Origin: Gnetum montanum
Lineage: Eukaryota > Streptophyta > Gnetopsida > Gnetales > Gnetaceae
Length of the DNA: 64,000 nt
Assembly (NCBI GenBank): GCA_015680685.1
Contig: MNCI01025456.1
Location: forward strand, 1,040,106-1,104,105
Direction of reading: 5' to 3'
This document shows positions 24,256 through 33,960 of the stretch, one piece after another. Each line of letters opens with the position of its first letter. Position 1 is the first letter of the stretch. Both the position numbers and the translations under genes were made by a program. The notes under the pieces are model-generated. The model made no database searches. It had not been told where the DNA came from and worked only from the letters and a program-made list of their open reading frames with translations.

Positions 24256-24573
24256 TGATGAGCAGTAGGTACCCCCTATGCCCAACCATATGAATTACGA
24301 GCATTCATGCATGATCTAGTTAAATTCCATGGATGGGACTAATTTGGCACCTAAATCATTAAGTATCGAACGTAGTTTGCTATCTTCCCACTTAGACTAG
24401 TGGTAGCTTTGTCACATCTGATTTAGTTCAAGATGAGGCATATGATAGTTGATGTTATATTGGCTTTATGCTACTCCTAACAATAATAAAGAAATTAATT
24501 ATTTAATCTAATTAGCAATGAAAAGTAAAGTCTAAACTAGCCTATGAGTTATGAGTGTTCATTTCTATATTGC
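24256..24573 (-). repeat. Element 2 3' LTR, truncated
   Basis: Begins TGATGAGCAG and follows the LTR at 38350 to about position 318, where Element 3 starts. The remainder of this LTR is not found on the other side of Element 3. Confidence 0.85.
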
Positions 24574-25421
24574 TGATGAGATGTCGTTTGGGCCAACTGC
24601 AATATCGCGTATGCGATATCGCATGTCCAGACATGATATCGCGTCCTTTACTGCGATATCACGTACGTAATATCGCAGCCTACCGCTAGTCCTATAAATA
24701 AGAGGCGGATCTCCCTTGTTTCACACTTAGATTTAGTCCCTTAGTAAAACTCTGGTAGTTTTATCCCTCCAAAGATAGAATATTTTCCAGTGTATGCCCG
24801 CAATGTGGTGATTGTAATTGTATCACATCCTTTATTCGAGTGTGATGTACTTGGACACGCACATGATCGGCAATAAACATCGAGATTATTTCATCATTGC
24901 AGCATTTACTTAGTTTAATTAATTATTTAATTTTTATTTACTACTTTCCTAGTTAATATCTTCTCACCCTTAAGCTCATGTTAAACACGAAATGAGTACG
25001 ACTTGATTACGAGCATTTAAGTGTGACTACTTGGTAACCCAGTAGCGTACCTAGGATCTGCGCTTGGTAATCCCAATGGTAGTCGTGCATGAAGTCCAAG
25101 ATGTGTACCGATAATCAAGAAATAGATGCTCTTTGCACTTAGGCTAGTTTAGATTCTGTCTCACCCTTCTCTCCTAGCTTAGTTAATATTACTTTCCATT
25201 GCCTTTAGGAGTAGCATTAGATTATAAACCCATCATACACCTCACTCTGGACTAAACCATACATGACAAAGATAATACTAGTCCAGGTGGGAAGATAGCA
25301 AACTGTGACCTAAGGCTAACTGTCTAGATGCCACACAAGTCTGGTTGCGGAGTTCGACCGGATCGCTCATGTAACGTTCGTATTCGTATGGTTGAGTGTA
25401 GGGGTACCTCACCACTCATCA
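24574..25421 (+). repeat. Element 3 5' LTR (LTR-A)
   Basis: 848 bp, TGATGAG...CTCATCA. U3 has a cluster of palindromic words (gcgatatcgc, gatatcgcgt, acgtacgt) at 24600-24680, then a TATA box at 24693-24700. It is closely similar to 29635-30483. Confidence 0.9.
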
Positions 25422-25440
25422 TTGGAGCCGTTGCCAAGGA
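25422..25440 (+). promoter_or_regulatory. Primer-binding site (tRNA-Asp type), Element 3
   Basis: The site ttggagccgttgccaagga directly follows the LTR. It is close to the complement of the 3' end of plant tRNA-Asp(GTC), TGGCGCCGTTGCCGGGG. Better-preserved versions lie at 38331-38349 (antisense) and 63452-63470. Confidence 0.75.
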
Positions 25441-25562
25441 TGAGGCTAGTTATCTAGATTAGTTATATCATACAAGGTCATTGTAAAGGACTTAACGATA
25501 TATCTTTTAGAAAGAAATAACTATTAAAAGTCACACATAAATTCACATACAACTTCACAACC

Positions 25563-26187
25563 ATGCCTCTCCTACAAGATCACGATAATGCCACACCTAG
25601 TGAGGAAGTTCATTGGAGAACTAACAAACTATATGACAATGAAGATTGGAGTACACAACCTGAAGTGGGGGTTTCTTATAAACATGAATAGAAAAAATGT
25701 CATCACAATGCATGAAAGCATAACTTACCCAATGATGATGAACCCCTACTGGCCACTACAAGCTTAACGCAAATACAAGAGGTTGTTCGAATCTCACGTA
25801 GGCATTGTAGAGAGAGTTGTCTACCTAGGCTTGATTTAAACAACTTTCCCAATTTTTTAGGAGGCTATGACTTAGATCTGCATCAACATTTACAAGCCTT
25901 CTATGATGCCTACACATGGAATAATATTGATAATGGTTGGCAAAAACTTAAGCTCTTTCCCATGATACTTGTTGGCCAAGTAAAAGTATGGTATAGATCG
26001 TTAAAACCAAATTCAATATGACGTTGGTCAAAAATGGTAGAAGTCTTTAATGAAAAATATCAAACCTACACAAGAGTGTCAGTCTTGAGGAATAAAATCC
26101 AAGGATGGAAACAAGAACACCGTGAACCCTTGGACATGGCCTTAGAAAGATATTATGCATTGTTAAACAACTATCCAAGCCATGGGT
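25563..26187 (+). pseudogene. Gag, truncated (Element 3)
   Basis: Starts MPLLQDHDNATPSEE at 25563, about 120 bases after the primer site, the same start as the gag at 63593. It reads through the conserved gag block (LNNFPNF, HLQAFYDAY, WYRSLKPNS, NEKYQTYTRV, IQGWKQEHREPLDMAL). It breaks at about 26187 in the middle of the retrotransposon gag domain. A few stops interrupt it. The rest of gag and all of pol are missing. Confidence 0.8.
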
Positions 26188-26686
26188 GACCCCCCTGCAA
26201 CCTATAAATAGGTGACCCCCCCGCAACACTTAGCATCATTTTTGCCATTTACATGGGGGAGTTTTTGAATTTTTTCTCTACAACTTGCAATTGAGCGACC
26301 CCTTGTTTTTCTAACTATATCTCACTCGTTGGTACTTTGATTTTAATTCTGTCTGAACCTGCTTGAACCCGGAGTGTTCAGTTTAGTCGTGGGGGAGGAA
26401 CATCTACTGAAAAGCACCTAACTTTTTTGAAAGTTATCATCGCCCAAAGGACATCATTTAGGGTAATTAACTATAACACTTCGAATAATTGTGCCTCAAA
26501 ATCATTTAATCCTTAGGTATACCGGGAAACAAAAAAATTGGAAACCACCTAAGTTACAGGACATATCATTACAGTTTTTGGGCAATATCACACGTGATAA
26601 CATAAGATCATTAATTAAGGCAAGCAGTAAGGTATAACCTAACTTTAAAAATAACCTTACTAACACTTGGCCCCGTGTGATTGCAG
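26188..26686 (+). promoter_or_regulatory. Internal promoter and leader of the Element 3 accessory ORF
   Basis: A TATA box (26203-26210) sits between two copies of gtgacccccc(t/c)gcaac. A leader follows with 'catttacatgggggagtttttgaatttttt', akin to the leaders near 12830 and 17880. An acceptor (gtgattgcag) ends at 26686, next to the ATG. The donor word kept in Elements 1 and 4 is not recognisable here. The U3-like palindrome block is absent, probably removed by the deletion that joined gag to this promoter. Confidence 0.5.
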
Positions 26687-29472
26687 ATGGTCCCGAAATG
26701 TGGACAACATGAAGGTCCTACCCAAGGTGGAAGCAAATGATCTCGGAGAGGTAGAAGACAAGGCCCTGCCGAACAACATGCAGAATAGGAGAAGTAATCA
26801 TTTAGCATTCATCANACCGAACAACATGCAGAATAGGAGAAGTAATCATTTAGCATTCATCAAGATGAAACTCCTACTGAACAATCTAGGTAGGCAGAAG
26901 GAGAAGCTCCTGCAGCTCCTGAACAGGGATAATAGCTCACGTTGCCCCAAGATTGCATTCAGGCCATCCATGAAAAGTCCACATTCACTGTGGTAATTGT
27001 GGAATTGAACTTTGAATCATTTACAGAGTTCACTCCTGAGGCCATTAGGGATCACCTCAAAGGGTCTCCCTTATGGCCTATCCTCTCTGAAAGAGGTGCC
27101 TGGTATCTAGGAGAGACATATCAATTTTGGCACAATAGGGAGCAAGGCACCACAGTCAATATTTGTGGTGTGACAGTTGACTTCTCCACCTAGGCCATTT
27201 TAGAAGTGTTAAACCTTCCAAATACAGGGCCTAGAGTTACTTAGTTATCCACCCATTCTGACCCTGATGTGCGAAAGAATTGGTTGGAGAAGGCTTATGG
27301 TGAGTTGACGACAGAAGAGAGGGTTTACTTCAAAATTGGAACATATTACCTCTTCCCCACAAAGGGCTTGAAAAGAATATCAACGTATGTAGCTAGAGGA
27401 TGTGCAGTGTTGATGGGAAAGATTAACGCTAATCTGCCTCATCTATATTTAACAGAGATCTTGAGGTGGTTCGAAGAATGAAAGACAGGGAAGATGACGC
27501 TACCTTTCCCTTGTCTTATCAGAAAGCTTTACTGACATGCCGGTATTCGGGGGTACACCAATGATGTCCTCTGAAAAGCCTAGACTACTTCATATGCTAA
27601 ATTGCTAAAGAGCTAGGACTAGAACAAGAAGAACAACAGATGACTGGACCAACTGCAACTCAACTTGTAGGAACCAGTCAACCTCTAGGCATGGGTCCTA
27701 ACCAGCAATAGGAAGCAAGGCCTAGCACAGGCCAGGATCAACAGCCACCACAAGACTACAGACCATCGATGAGCCATCTTAGGGCCATTGCTGAGATGGT
27801 CAGTTGGGGAAGTCATGATGATGCAAACCTCTTCCACGTTATTGATGATGCCATTCAACCTATGGTTTCATTGGATAGCACAAGGGGGAAAGTATCCATT
27901 CACATAGGAGGAGGGGAAAGTAGATGGTCACAACAAATTTCAAGAAATACAACATCTTTCCAGGTGCAGTTAGAGACTGGTGAAGGGGCCATTGTGGTGG
28001 TCATGCAATACTAGGATGCCATGGGAGTTGCAAAATTGGTCATGGACCACATCAAAGAATTCTTCGACATACCTATTGTGCCACCGACAGATCTCACAAG
28101 TGCACGGGATGCTCAAAATTTGGTTGGAACCTCAATGACTCATTCGGAACATGAGGATGCGCTTGATCGATTGCTCCAAACAGGGCAAGTAATGACGTTC
28201 CTATTTGACATCCCTCAGGATGTTACAGCAATTCAATCAGACCTCATTTCCACAAAGGGGAAGCTGGTCTTAACAGAAGTGAGGGTCGAGCATGCAGAAG
28301 CAAAAGTGATGAAATTACAAAAGCAGCTCGTAACCCTACAAGTAGCATAGCGGGACCCTCTGCAATTTGTTCCCGCAGACCAACTAGATAACTTTAGAAT
28401 TGAGCAACTAGCTAAATTAATCGTAGAGAATAAAAAGGTGGCTGATGAAAAGGAGAAGGCTATTTGTGATGCCTTCATAGCACAGGTGCAAACTCATGCG
28501 CATCTTAAGGCACTCAAGGCCTTACAAGAACAAAACAAGCAGCTGGTTGCAGAAAACCTTCGATTGATCACTGTAGAACAGCAAAAGAATGTTCTCAATG
28601 AACACTTTCATCAATTACAAGAACAATTCAGCTAGGTCAACTGAGACGTAAGCTGTTTAGCCAGAGAGAATCGAACCCTCTTGATGGAGAAGGTATGCAC
28701 CATTCGTCAAAAGTCAACTATTGAGATAAGCGTGTGGTAGAACGAAGCTAAATGACATGAGAAGCTGAAGGAGCACTTCCACGATTAGGTGGGGATGTAT
28801 AAAAAGATCCTTGAAAAGGAGATCCATATGGCCAAGGCCCAAATCAACACTATCAGTGCTCAACACACTAACTGGTGGGCCATATTGGACACATATCCCT
28901 TCGCCCACCAAGCAGAAGTTAAGAACCGGGACCTGTGGATTCACGATTTGACGGAATACATGGAGTTGGCAAACTTGAGATATGCCAATCTTGCCATATT
29001 AATAGTAGGGCACCCAAGGTCAGAGCTCAAGAAACAGGTAGTAACCACCCACATCAAATACGAAGCAGAATTTGTAGAACGCAAGAAGCTAGTGGAGAAA
29101 CTGGAAGTTGCAAATTCTGAGCTTGAGGTGGTAAAAGCCAGCTACTAAGGATAGAAAGATGTTGCAATAGACTCGGCTCGATGACTAGCAGATTTTTAGG
29201 AGTACAAGGATAAAGCCAGAGCCTATGAGGAGGAACGACGGGTGTTTGCGGCTTGGTATGTCAAGGCCAACCAAATGTTTCTGCAACTACCTTGTCCATG
29301 GGAGGTGCTGACTCCATCAAACGTTGGAACATTAGCATGGATGGCACAAGACCCTTGGATCGAAGAGGAGAAGCTCCAGGCCATACTTCAATGCCATCAA
29401 GCCTCAAAGCCTGGAGCACAAGATAAAGGGAAGGCACCAATGAAGGAGCCACCGCCACCTGGAACTACATGA
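26687..29472 (+). pseudogene. Accessory ORF of Element 3 (transposon-protein domain plus long coiled coil)
   Basis: This is the best-preserved copy, about 930 codons. The start MVPKCGQHEG follows a splice acceptor. The N-terminal domain (about 26940-27530) contains WPILSERGAWYLGETYQFW, VNICGVTVDFST, ERVYFKIGTYYLFPT and INANLPHLYLTEI. This order resembles the plant 'putative plant transposon protein' domain of Athila-type ORFs. One frame shift lies between 27481 and 27769. From 27769 to the stop at 29470-29472 a single frame holds, broken only by point stops. It encodes a long helical, probably coiled-coil region (KALQEQNKQLVAENLR, KKLVEKLEVANSELEVV) and ends in a conserved WYVKANQMFLQLPCPWEV block and a Pro-rich tail. 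No catalytic motif, signal peptide or membrane segment is seen. The function is unknown. Confidence 0.7.
26769..26862. other. Single-N gap inside a 46-bp direct duplication
   Basis: Positions 26769-26814 and 26817-26862 are identical and are separated by 'na' (N at 26815). Another single N at 53985 has the same structure, so this looks like two contig ends with an unmerged overlap. Confidence 0.85.
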
Positions 29473-29604
29473 GTTCAAAATTTTTGTAGTTGTAACATAT
29501 TCTATGTCTTGTGTCTTTATTTTGTTTTCTTCCCACACTACAGCATCATCCCACGTTTCCATCTAATAATCCCATACCTATCCACTGTGTAATTACTATA
29601 ACTC

Positions 29605-29634
29605 GAGGACAAGTTTTTATTCAGTCATGGGGTA
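29605..29634 (+). promoter_or_regulatory. Polypurine tract region of Element 3
   Basis: gaggacaagtttttattc...catggggta directly precedes the 3' LTR and matches the antisense sequence at 14808-14838. Confidence 0.75.
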
Positions 29635-30483
29635 TGATGAGACGTCGTTTGGGGCAACCGCGATATCGCGTACATGATATCGCATGCCCAAATGCGATGT
29701 TGCATCCTTTACTGCGATATCACATACGTGATATCGCAGCCTGCCGCCAATCCTATAAATAAGAGGCTACTCTCCCTTGTTTCATACTTAGATTTAGTCC
29801 CTTAGCAAAACTCTGGCAGTTTTATCCCTCCAGAGATAGAATATTTTCCAATGTATGCCCGTAGTGTGGTGATTGTAATTGTATGGCATCCTTTATTCGA
29901 GTGTGACATACTTGGACACGCACATGACTAGCAATAAAGATCAAGATTACTTCATCATTGTAGCATTAACTTAATTTAATTAATTATTTAATTGTTATTT
30001 ACTACTTTCCTAGTTAATATCTTCTCACCCTTAAACTCATGTTAAACGTAGAATGAGTACGACTTGATTACGAGCATTTAAGTGTGACTACTTTGTAACC
30101 CAGTAGCATACCTAGGATCTGCGCTTGGTAATCCCAATGGTAGTCATGCATGAAGTCCAAGATGTGTACGGATAATCAAGGAACGGATGCTCATTGCACT
30201 TAGGCTAGTTTAGATTCTGTCTCACCCTTCTCTCCTAGCTTAGTTAATATTACTTTCCATTGCCTTCAGGAGTAGCATTAGATTAGAAACCCATCATACA
30301 CCTCACTCTAGACTAAACCATACGTGACAAATATAATACTAGTCTAGGTGGGAAGATAGCGAACTGCGACCTACGGCTAACTGTTTAGATGCCACAACTA
30401 GTCCGTCTGCGGAGTTTGACTGGATCGTGCGTGTAATGCTCGTATTCGTATGGTTGAGTGTAGGGGTACCTTGCCACTCATCA
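29635..30483 (+). repeat. Element 3 3' LTR (LTR-B)
   Basis: 849 bp, TGATGAG...CACTCATCA, with a palindromic U3 block and TATA box at 29754-29761 as in LTR-A. Confidence 0.9.
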
Positions 30484-30548
30484 TTGGTGCCATTGCCAGG
30501 GATGGTGCTAGTTATCTAGATTAGTTATATCATACAAGGTTGTTGTGT
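30484..30548 (+). repeat. Second primer-site stub after LTR-B
   Basis: ttggtgccattgccaggga and the following ctagttatctagattagtta match the sequence after LTR-A and after the LTR at 62544. LTR-B is therefore also followed by the start of an element interior, the signature of an LTR-interior-LTR-interior tandem that was later truncated. Element 2 sequence begins about 30549. Confidence 0.75.
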
Positions 30549-32245
30549 AGTCAAAAAAGGATCAACATTAGTTTTGGTAAATTTTCCTTAATAATTAACC
30601 CTTTTTGGATCCCTTACTTTGTGTTTGAGCACAAAGTAATGACAACGTACTATGCCTAAGGCTATGAGGTAACCAAAATCATCAAGTTGTTCACCTTTTT
30701 TTGGTCAATTACTATTAGTTACCACAATGTTCGAAAATAGGATGTTAGAAAAAATTTCAATGTAGACATCCTTAGCCCCCATGACTAATAAGTGTGACTT
30801 TAGAAGCACACAAGTTTTTGAAGAATTGAAATCAAAGGTCTAATTCACAAGATGGCCAAAAAATTTTGAATATGGAAATAGAAAGGTAGGAAAATTTAAT
30901 TGAAATTGACGAGAAGTAGTTCCAAAATAATGCATAAATTTAGAAAAACCATCACTGATGTTTTGGAAGATGTGAAGGTTAGTTGAAAGCCATGATCAAC
31001 AAAAGCTATGCAAGTTGGTCCTCTCCAAAGCAAGCTCCTGCCATAATGCCCTTGCATAATCACTTCTATAGATGTCCATGAGCATCCTAGAAGTTAAATG
31101 TAGACCATGCCTTTATTCCAAACAACATACAAGTACCTTGGTTGGGATTTTACACTATACTACACAAAACCAAAAGGCTCATAATTGCATGCAATAGTGA
31201 GGTGAATAATGGGATGATAAGGGATTGTAAAGAATGGGATGTAAGGTGCTTTACCATGTTCGCAATAGGTTCTTGTGTCAAATGTGATTAAAATGATCTA
31301 CATACCTATTCATTCAAGTTTAGACCAAGTCCATACCATGAATAGTGACCTTGCATTGATGTGTTTCTTCTTGCCAACCATCATGAGTCCACTACCATCA
31401 CAAAGAACAACCATCACTCCAAAAAGAGAAGAAGGAAGGAAGAGCCTTAGTTAGAGGGAAGCCTTCAAGCATGGGTAACATGTCTTTCCAACCCCATAAC
31501 CAATGCTTGTAGCTCATTATTATGTCTAACGGGTGTTCTTTGAATTCCCATTATTATTATTTCTTTCTTATTTTTTTGTTTTTAAATTTTTATAAAATGG
31601 GAATCACACCATACAAAGACCTAGCATCCTATTTATTGGTTGACGAAGGAGTGATGATACGTTCCACAAGTATTCGTAAACCACACGAAGGAAGTGAAGA
31701 AGAAAGTCTAACAAGTCCCCTTGAGATCACATCCTTTGCCATTCCCACTTGGTCATTTCCTCTTTCTTTAAGGTAAAATGATCATTGATTGATTTTAGTT
31801 TCATTAGAGAAGAACCAAATTGCTTTCATGAAATAGATCTTTTATTCAGAGAGTTGGAGGGATGGATGAGGTGGTCTCATTGCTCTACATAATTACTTAT
31901 CCAACATCTTGATAACATAGGACAAAACCCCAACACATAGCATTAACTTCTGTACCATGACTGGCAATATCATTAACAAAAACATGAAGAAAATGACTCA
32001 AGAAAAGAGAAAATTATAAAGAAAAGGAAAATATCAAGAAATAAAAACACATGAAGAATTAGAAAATGTTGAAATAAATAGGAAAATGAGAAAAAATTGT
32101 AAAACAAAAAAGTAAAAAGTACTTATTAGTTCTTGAATTAGGCTAGGGTATCTCCCCCATGACTAAGCATAAAGGTAGGGTAAGAGCTACTAAGCAAGAT
32201 GATTGGTTCCATGCATCTTTTAAATGGTTTTGTATTCTCATTTTC
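30549..32245 (-). other. Element 2 spacer downstream of pol
   Basis: Non-coding. It is related to the Element 1 spacer: shared 'ccttcaagcatgggtaacat' near 31468 and 'tctcccccatgactaag' near 32152. A plus-strand open frame at 31522-31776 is low-complexity and antisense to the element, so I do not call it a gene. Confidence 0.65.
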
Positions 32246-32258
32246 AAGCCACAAGGTA
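32246..32258. repeat. LINE target-site duplication, left copy
   Basis: aagccacaaggta here and at 35822-35834, exactly 13 bp. Confidence 0.9.
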
Positions 32259-32268
32259 AAGCGCCAAC

Positions 32269-33942
32269 ATGCCAGGCGGTAAAGCGCCGGGTCCGGACGG
32301 TTGGTCTCTGGAGTTCTTCAAAGCTTTTTTGGACATTGTGGGCCCCAATCTCCTAGATGCTTTCAACGTCATGCTGGCCAGACGGCAAGTACGGCACGAA
32401 ATCAATTGCTCGCACATCATCTGCATCCCCAAGCAGTTGAATGCACACCACCCAGAGCACTTTCGCCCTATTGGTGTGTGCAATGTCCTCATTCGCATCT
32501 TCTCCAAACTTCTGGTCAATCGCCTGCGCCTCCTCCTACCTAAGTTGGTTGGCCACAATCAGGCGGGCTTCATCCAGGGTAGGACCCTCCAGGACCAGGT
32601 CCTTCTTATGCAGGAGGTCCTTCACTCCCTTCGCGCCACGGGGTTTTCGGGACTTTGTCTCAAGCTTGACATCGCGAAGGCTTACGACATGCTTAGCTGG
32701 GAGGCCCTTCGTGACATCATGCATAGGAAAGGTTTTGACCCTGGATTTATCCAGCTATGTGTGCATCTCCAGTCCTCTGTCAGGTTCTCTTTTGATGTGG
32801 GGGGGCGGCTCTGGGGCTTCTCCTCCCCTGGTTGGGGTATGAGGCAGGGCAACCCCCTGTCTCCTTTGCTTTTCATCATCGCCATGGACCTCATGCAATC
32901 CTACTACAGCGCCTCGGGGGTGGAGGGCCTTGACATTGCGGGGGTGGCTTGTCGCGTTGAGCACTACGCTGACGATACCATGCTTCTTAGCCGGGCGACG
33001 GTCCTGCAGGCCCGGTGTATCAACCTGACTCTGTCCCGACTGGCCGCCGAGTTAGGCTTAGAAATCAACCGCACCAAGTCGGTGACGCACTTCATTAATG
33101 TGGACCAGCAGGTGCAGCACCGGGTTTCACAAGTTCTAAACATGCAACCTGGGAAGAACACCGATACCTACCTGGGTATCCTGCTGTTCCAGTGGGGGCG
33201 GAACAACTGTTGGATCCCCCTCCTGGCCAAGCTTGAGCACCGCATCAATCACTGGGCAAACCGTTTTCTTACGTGCAAAGGCCGCCTCCTTGTGGCCACT
33301 GGGATCCTTGCGGCCACCTCGCGCTTTGTGGCAGCGGTCGTCGTGCCCCCCGCGGCCATCATCCACCAGATCAACGCCCGGATCTGCTGTTTCCTGTGGC
33401 GGGGGGGCAAAGGAGGGAGCAAACTCCATCTTGTCAATTGGCATCGCGCAGCCCATCCCCATAAGGCGGGGGGGCTGGGGGTCACAACGTTCGAGGATGA
33501 GTGTGCGATGGGGCAGCAACGGCTGGTCTGTCGACTCACTCATGCTCGGGGGGAGTGCAGTCAGTGGGGCCGTATCGTTCAATGGAAGTACATGCTCTGG
33601 ATGTCAGGTTCGCATGTTTTGAGGCCCTGGATGACTCTCTGCCAGCACGTGCGGCAGATGTTGAATCTGCACTGGATCCACCACAAGCTGCGCACCCTTT
33701 TGACCCATAAATACCCCCTTAAGGACGGCTGGATGGCGGTTTGGCGCGGGCGGCTCCCCGAGAAAGTAAAAATCTTTCTCTGGCTGCTTAAGTCTGCCGC
33801 GCTCCCCGTGCGTGTGTTCTTGCAGTAGCGAAGCATCATGCAGGATCCCATGTGTCCGCATTGTGGCCGCGACCCTGAGACCCTTAACCACTTCGTTTAT
33901 GAATGCCCCTGCATGCGCGCCACTTGGCGCGCATGCAGAAGA
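32269..33942 (+). pseudogene. LINE ORF2: reverse transcriptase and C-terminal zinc finger
   Basis: The frame opens with GKAPGPDGW, a conserved LINE RT motif. It continues through FRPIGVCN (66-73), the motif A region LKLDIAKAYD (131-140), GMRQGNPLSPLLF (190-202) and the catalytic YADD (233-236), all intact. The ORF is open for 519 codons to a TAG at 33826-33828. The same frame then carries the zf-RVT finger CPHCGRDPETLNHFVYEC (about 33856-33909), so that stop is a point mutation in an otherwise intact C-terminus. An 18-base C run at 33943-33960 then shifts the frame. RNase H is not seen. The ATG at 32269 is accidental, created by 5' truncation. Confidence 0.9.
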
Positions 33943-33960
33943 CCCCCCCCCCCCCCCCCC

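Larger units (their letters stand above)
24574..30483 (+). mobile_element. Element 3: pol-less Athila-like element with gag remnant and accessory ORF
   Basis: Two similar plus-strand LTRs (24574-25421 and 29635-30483) flank a 4.2 kb interior with a primer-binding site, partial gag, internal promoter, accessory ORF and polypurine tract. No protease, RT, RNase H or integrase sequence is present: gag breaks off near 26187 and the accessory promoter follows at once. It could only have moved with help from a related element. After the right LTR the sequence continues into a second primer-site stub rather than a target duplication. Confidence 0.85.

Noticed and set aside
25422-25440. tRNA-Asp gene fragment
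   Set aside because: Only the complement of the tRNA 3' end is present, directly after an LTR, so it is a primer-binding site.
31522-31776. 84-codon plus-strand frame
   Set aside because: It lies antisense to the Element 2 spacer, starts in a T-rich run and has no counterpart in the Element 1 spacer.
33136-33582. Minus-strand open frames in the LINE (also 34624-35004, 35171-35806)
   Set aside because: They are GC-rich shadows of the plus-strand ORF2 and accessory coding, without motifs of their own.
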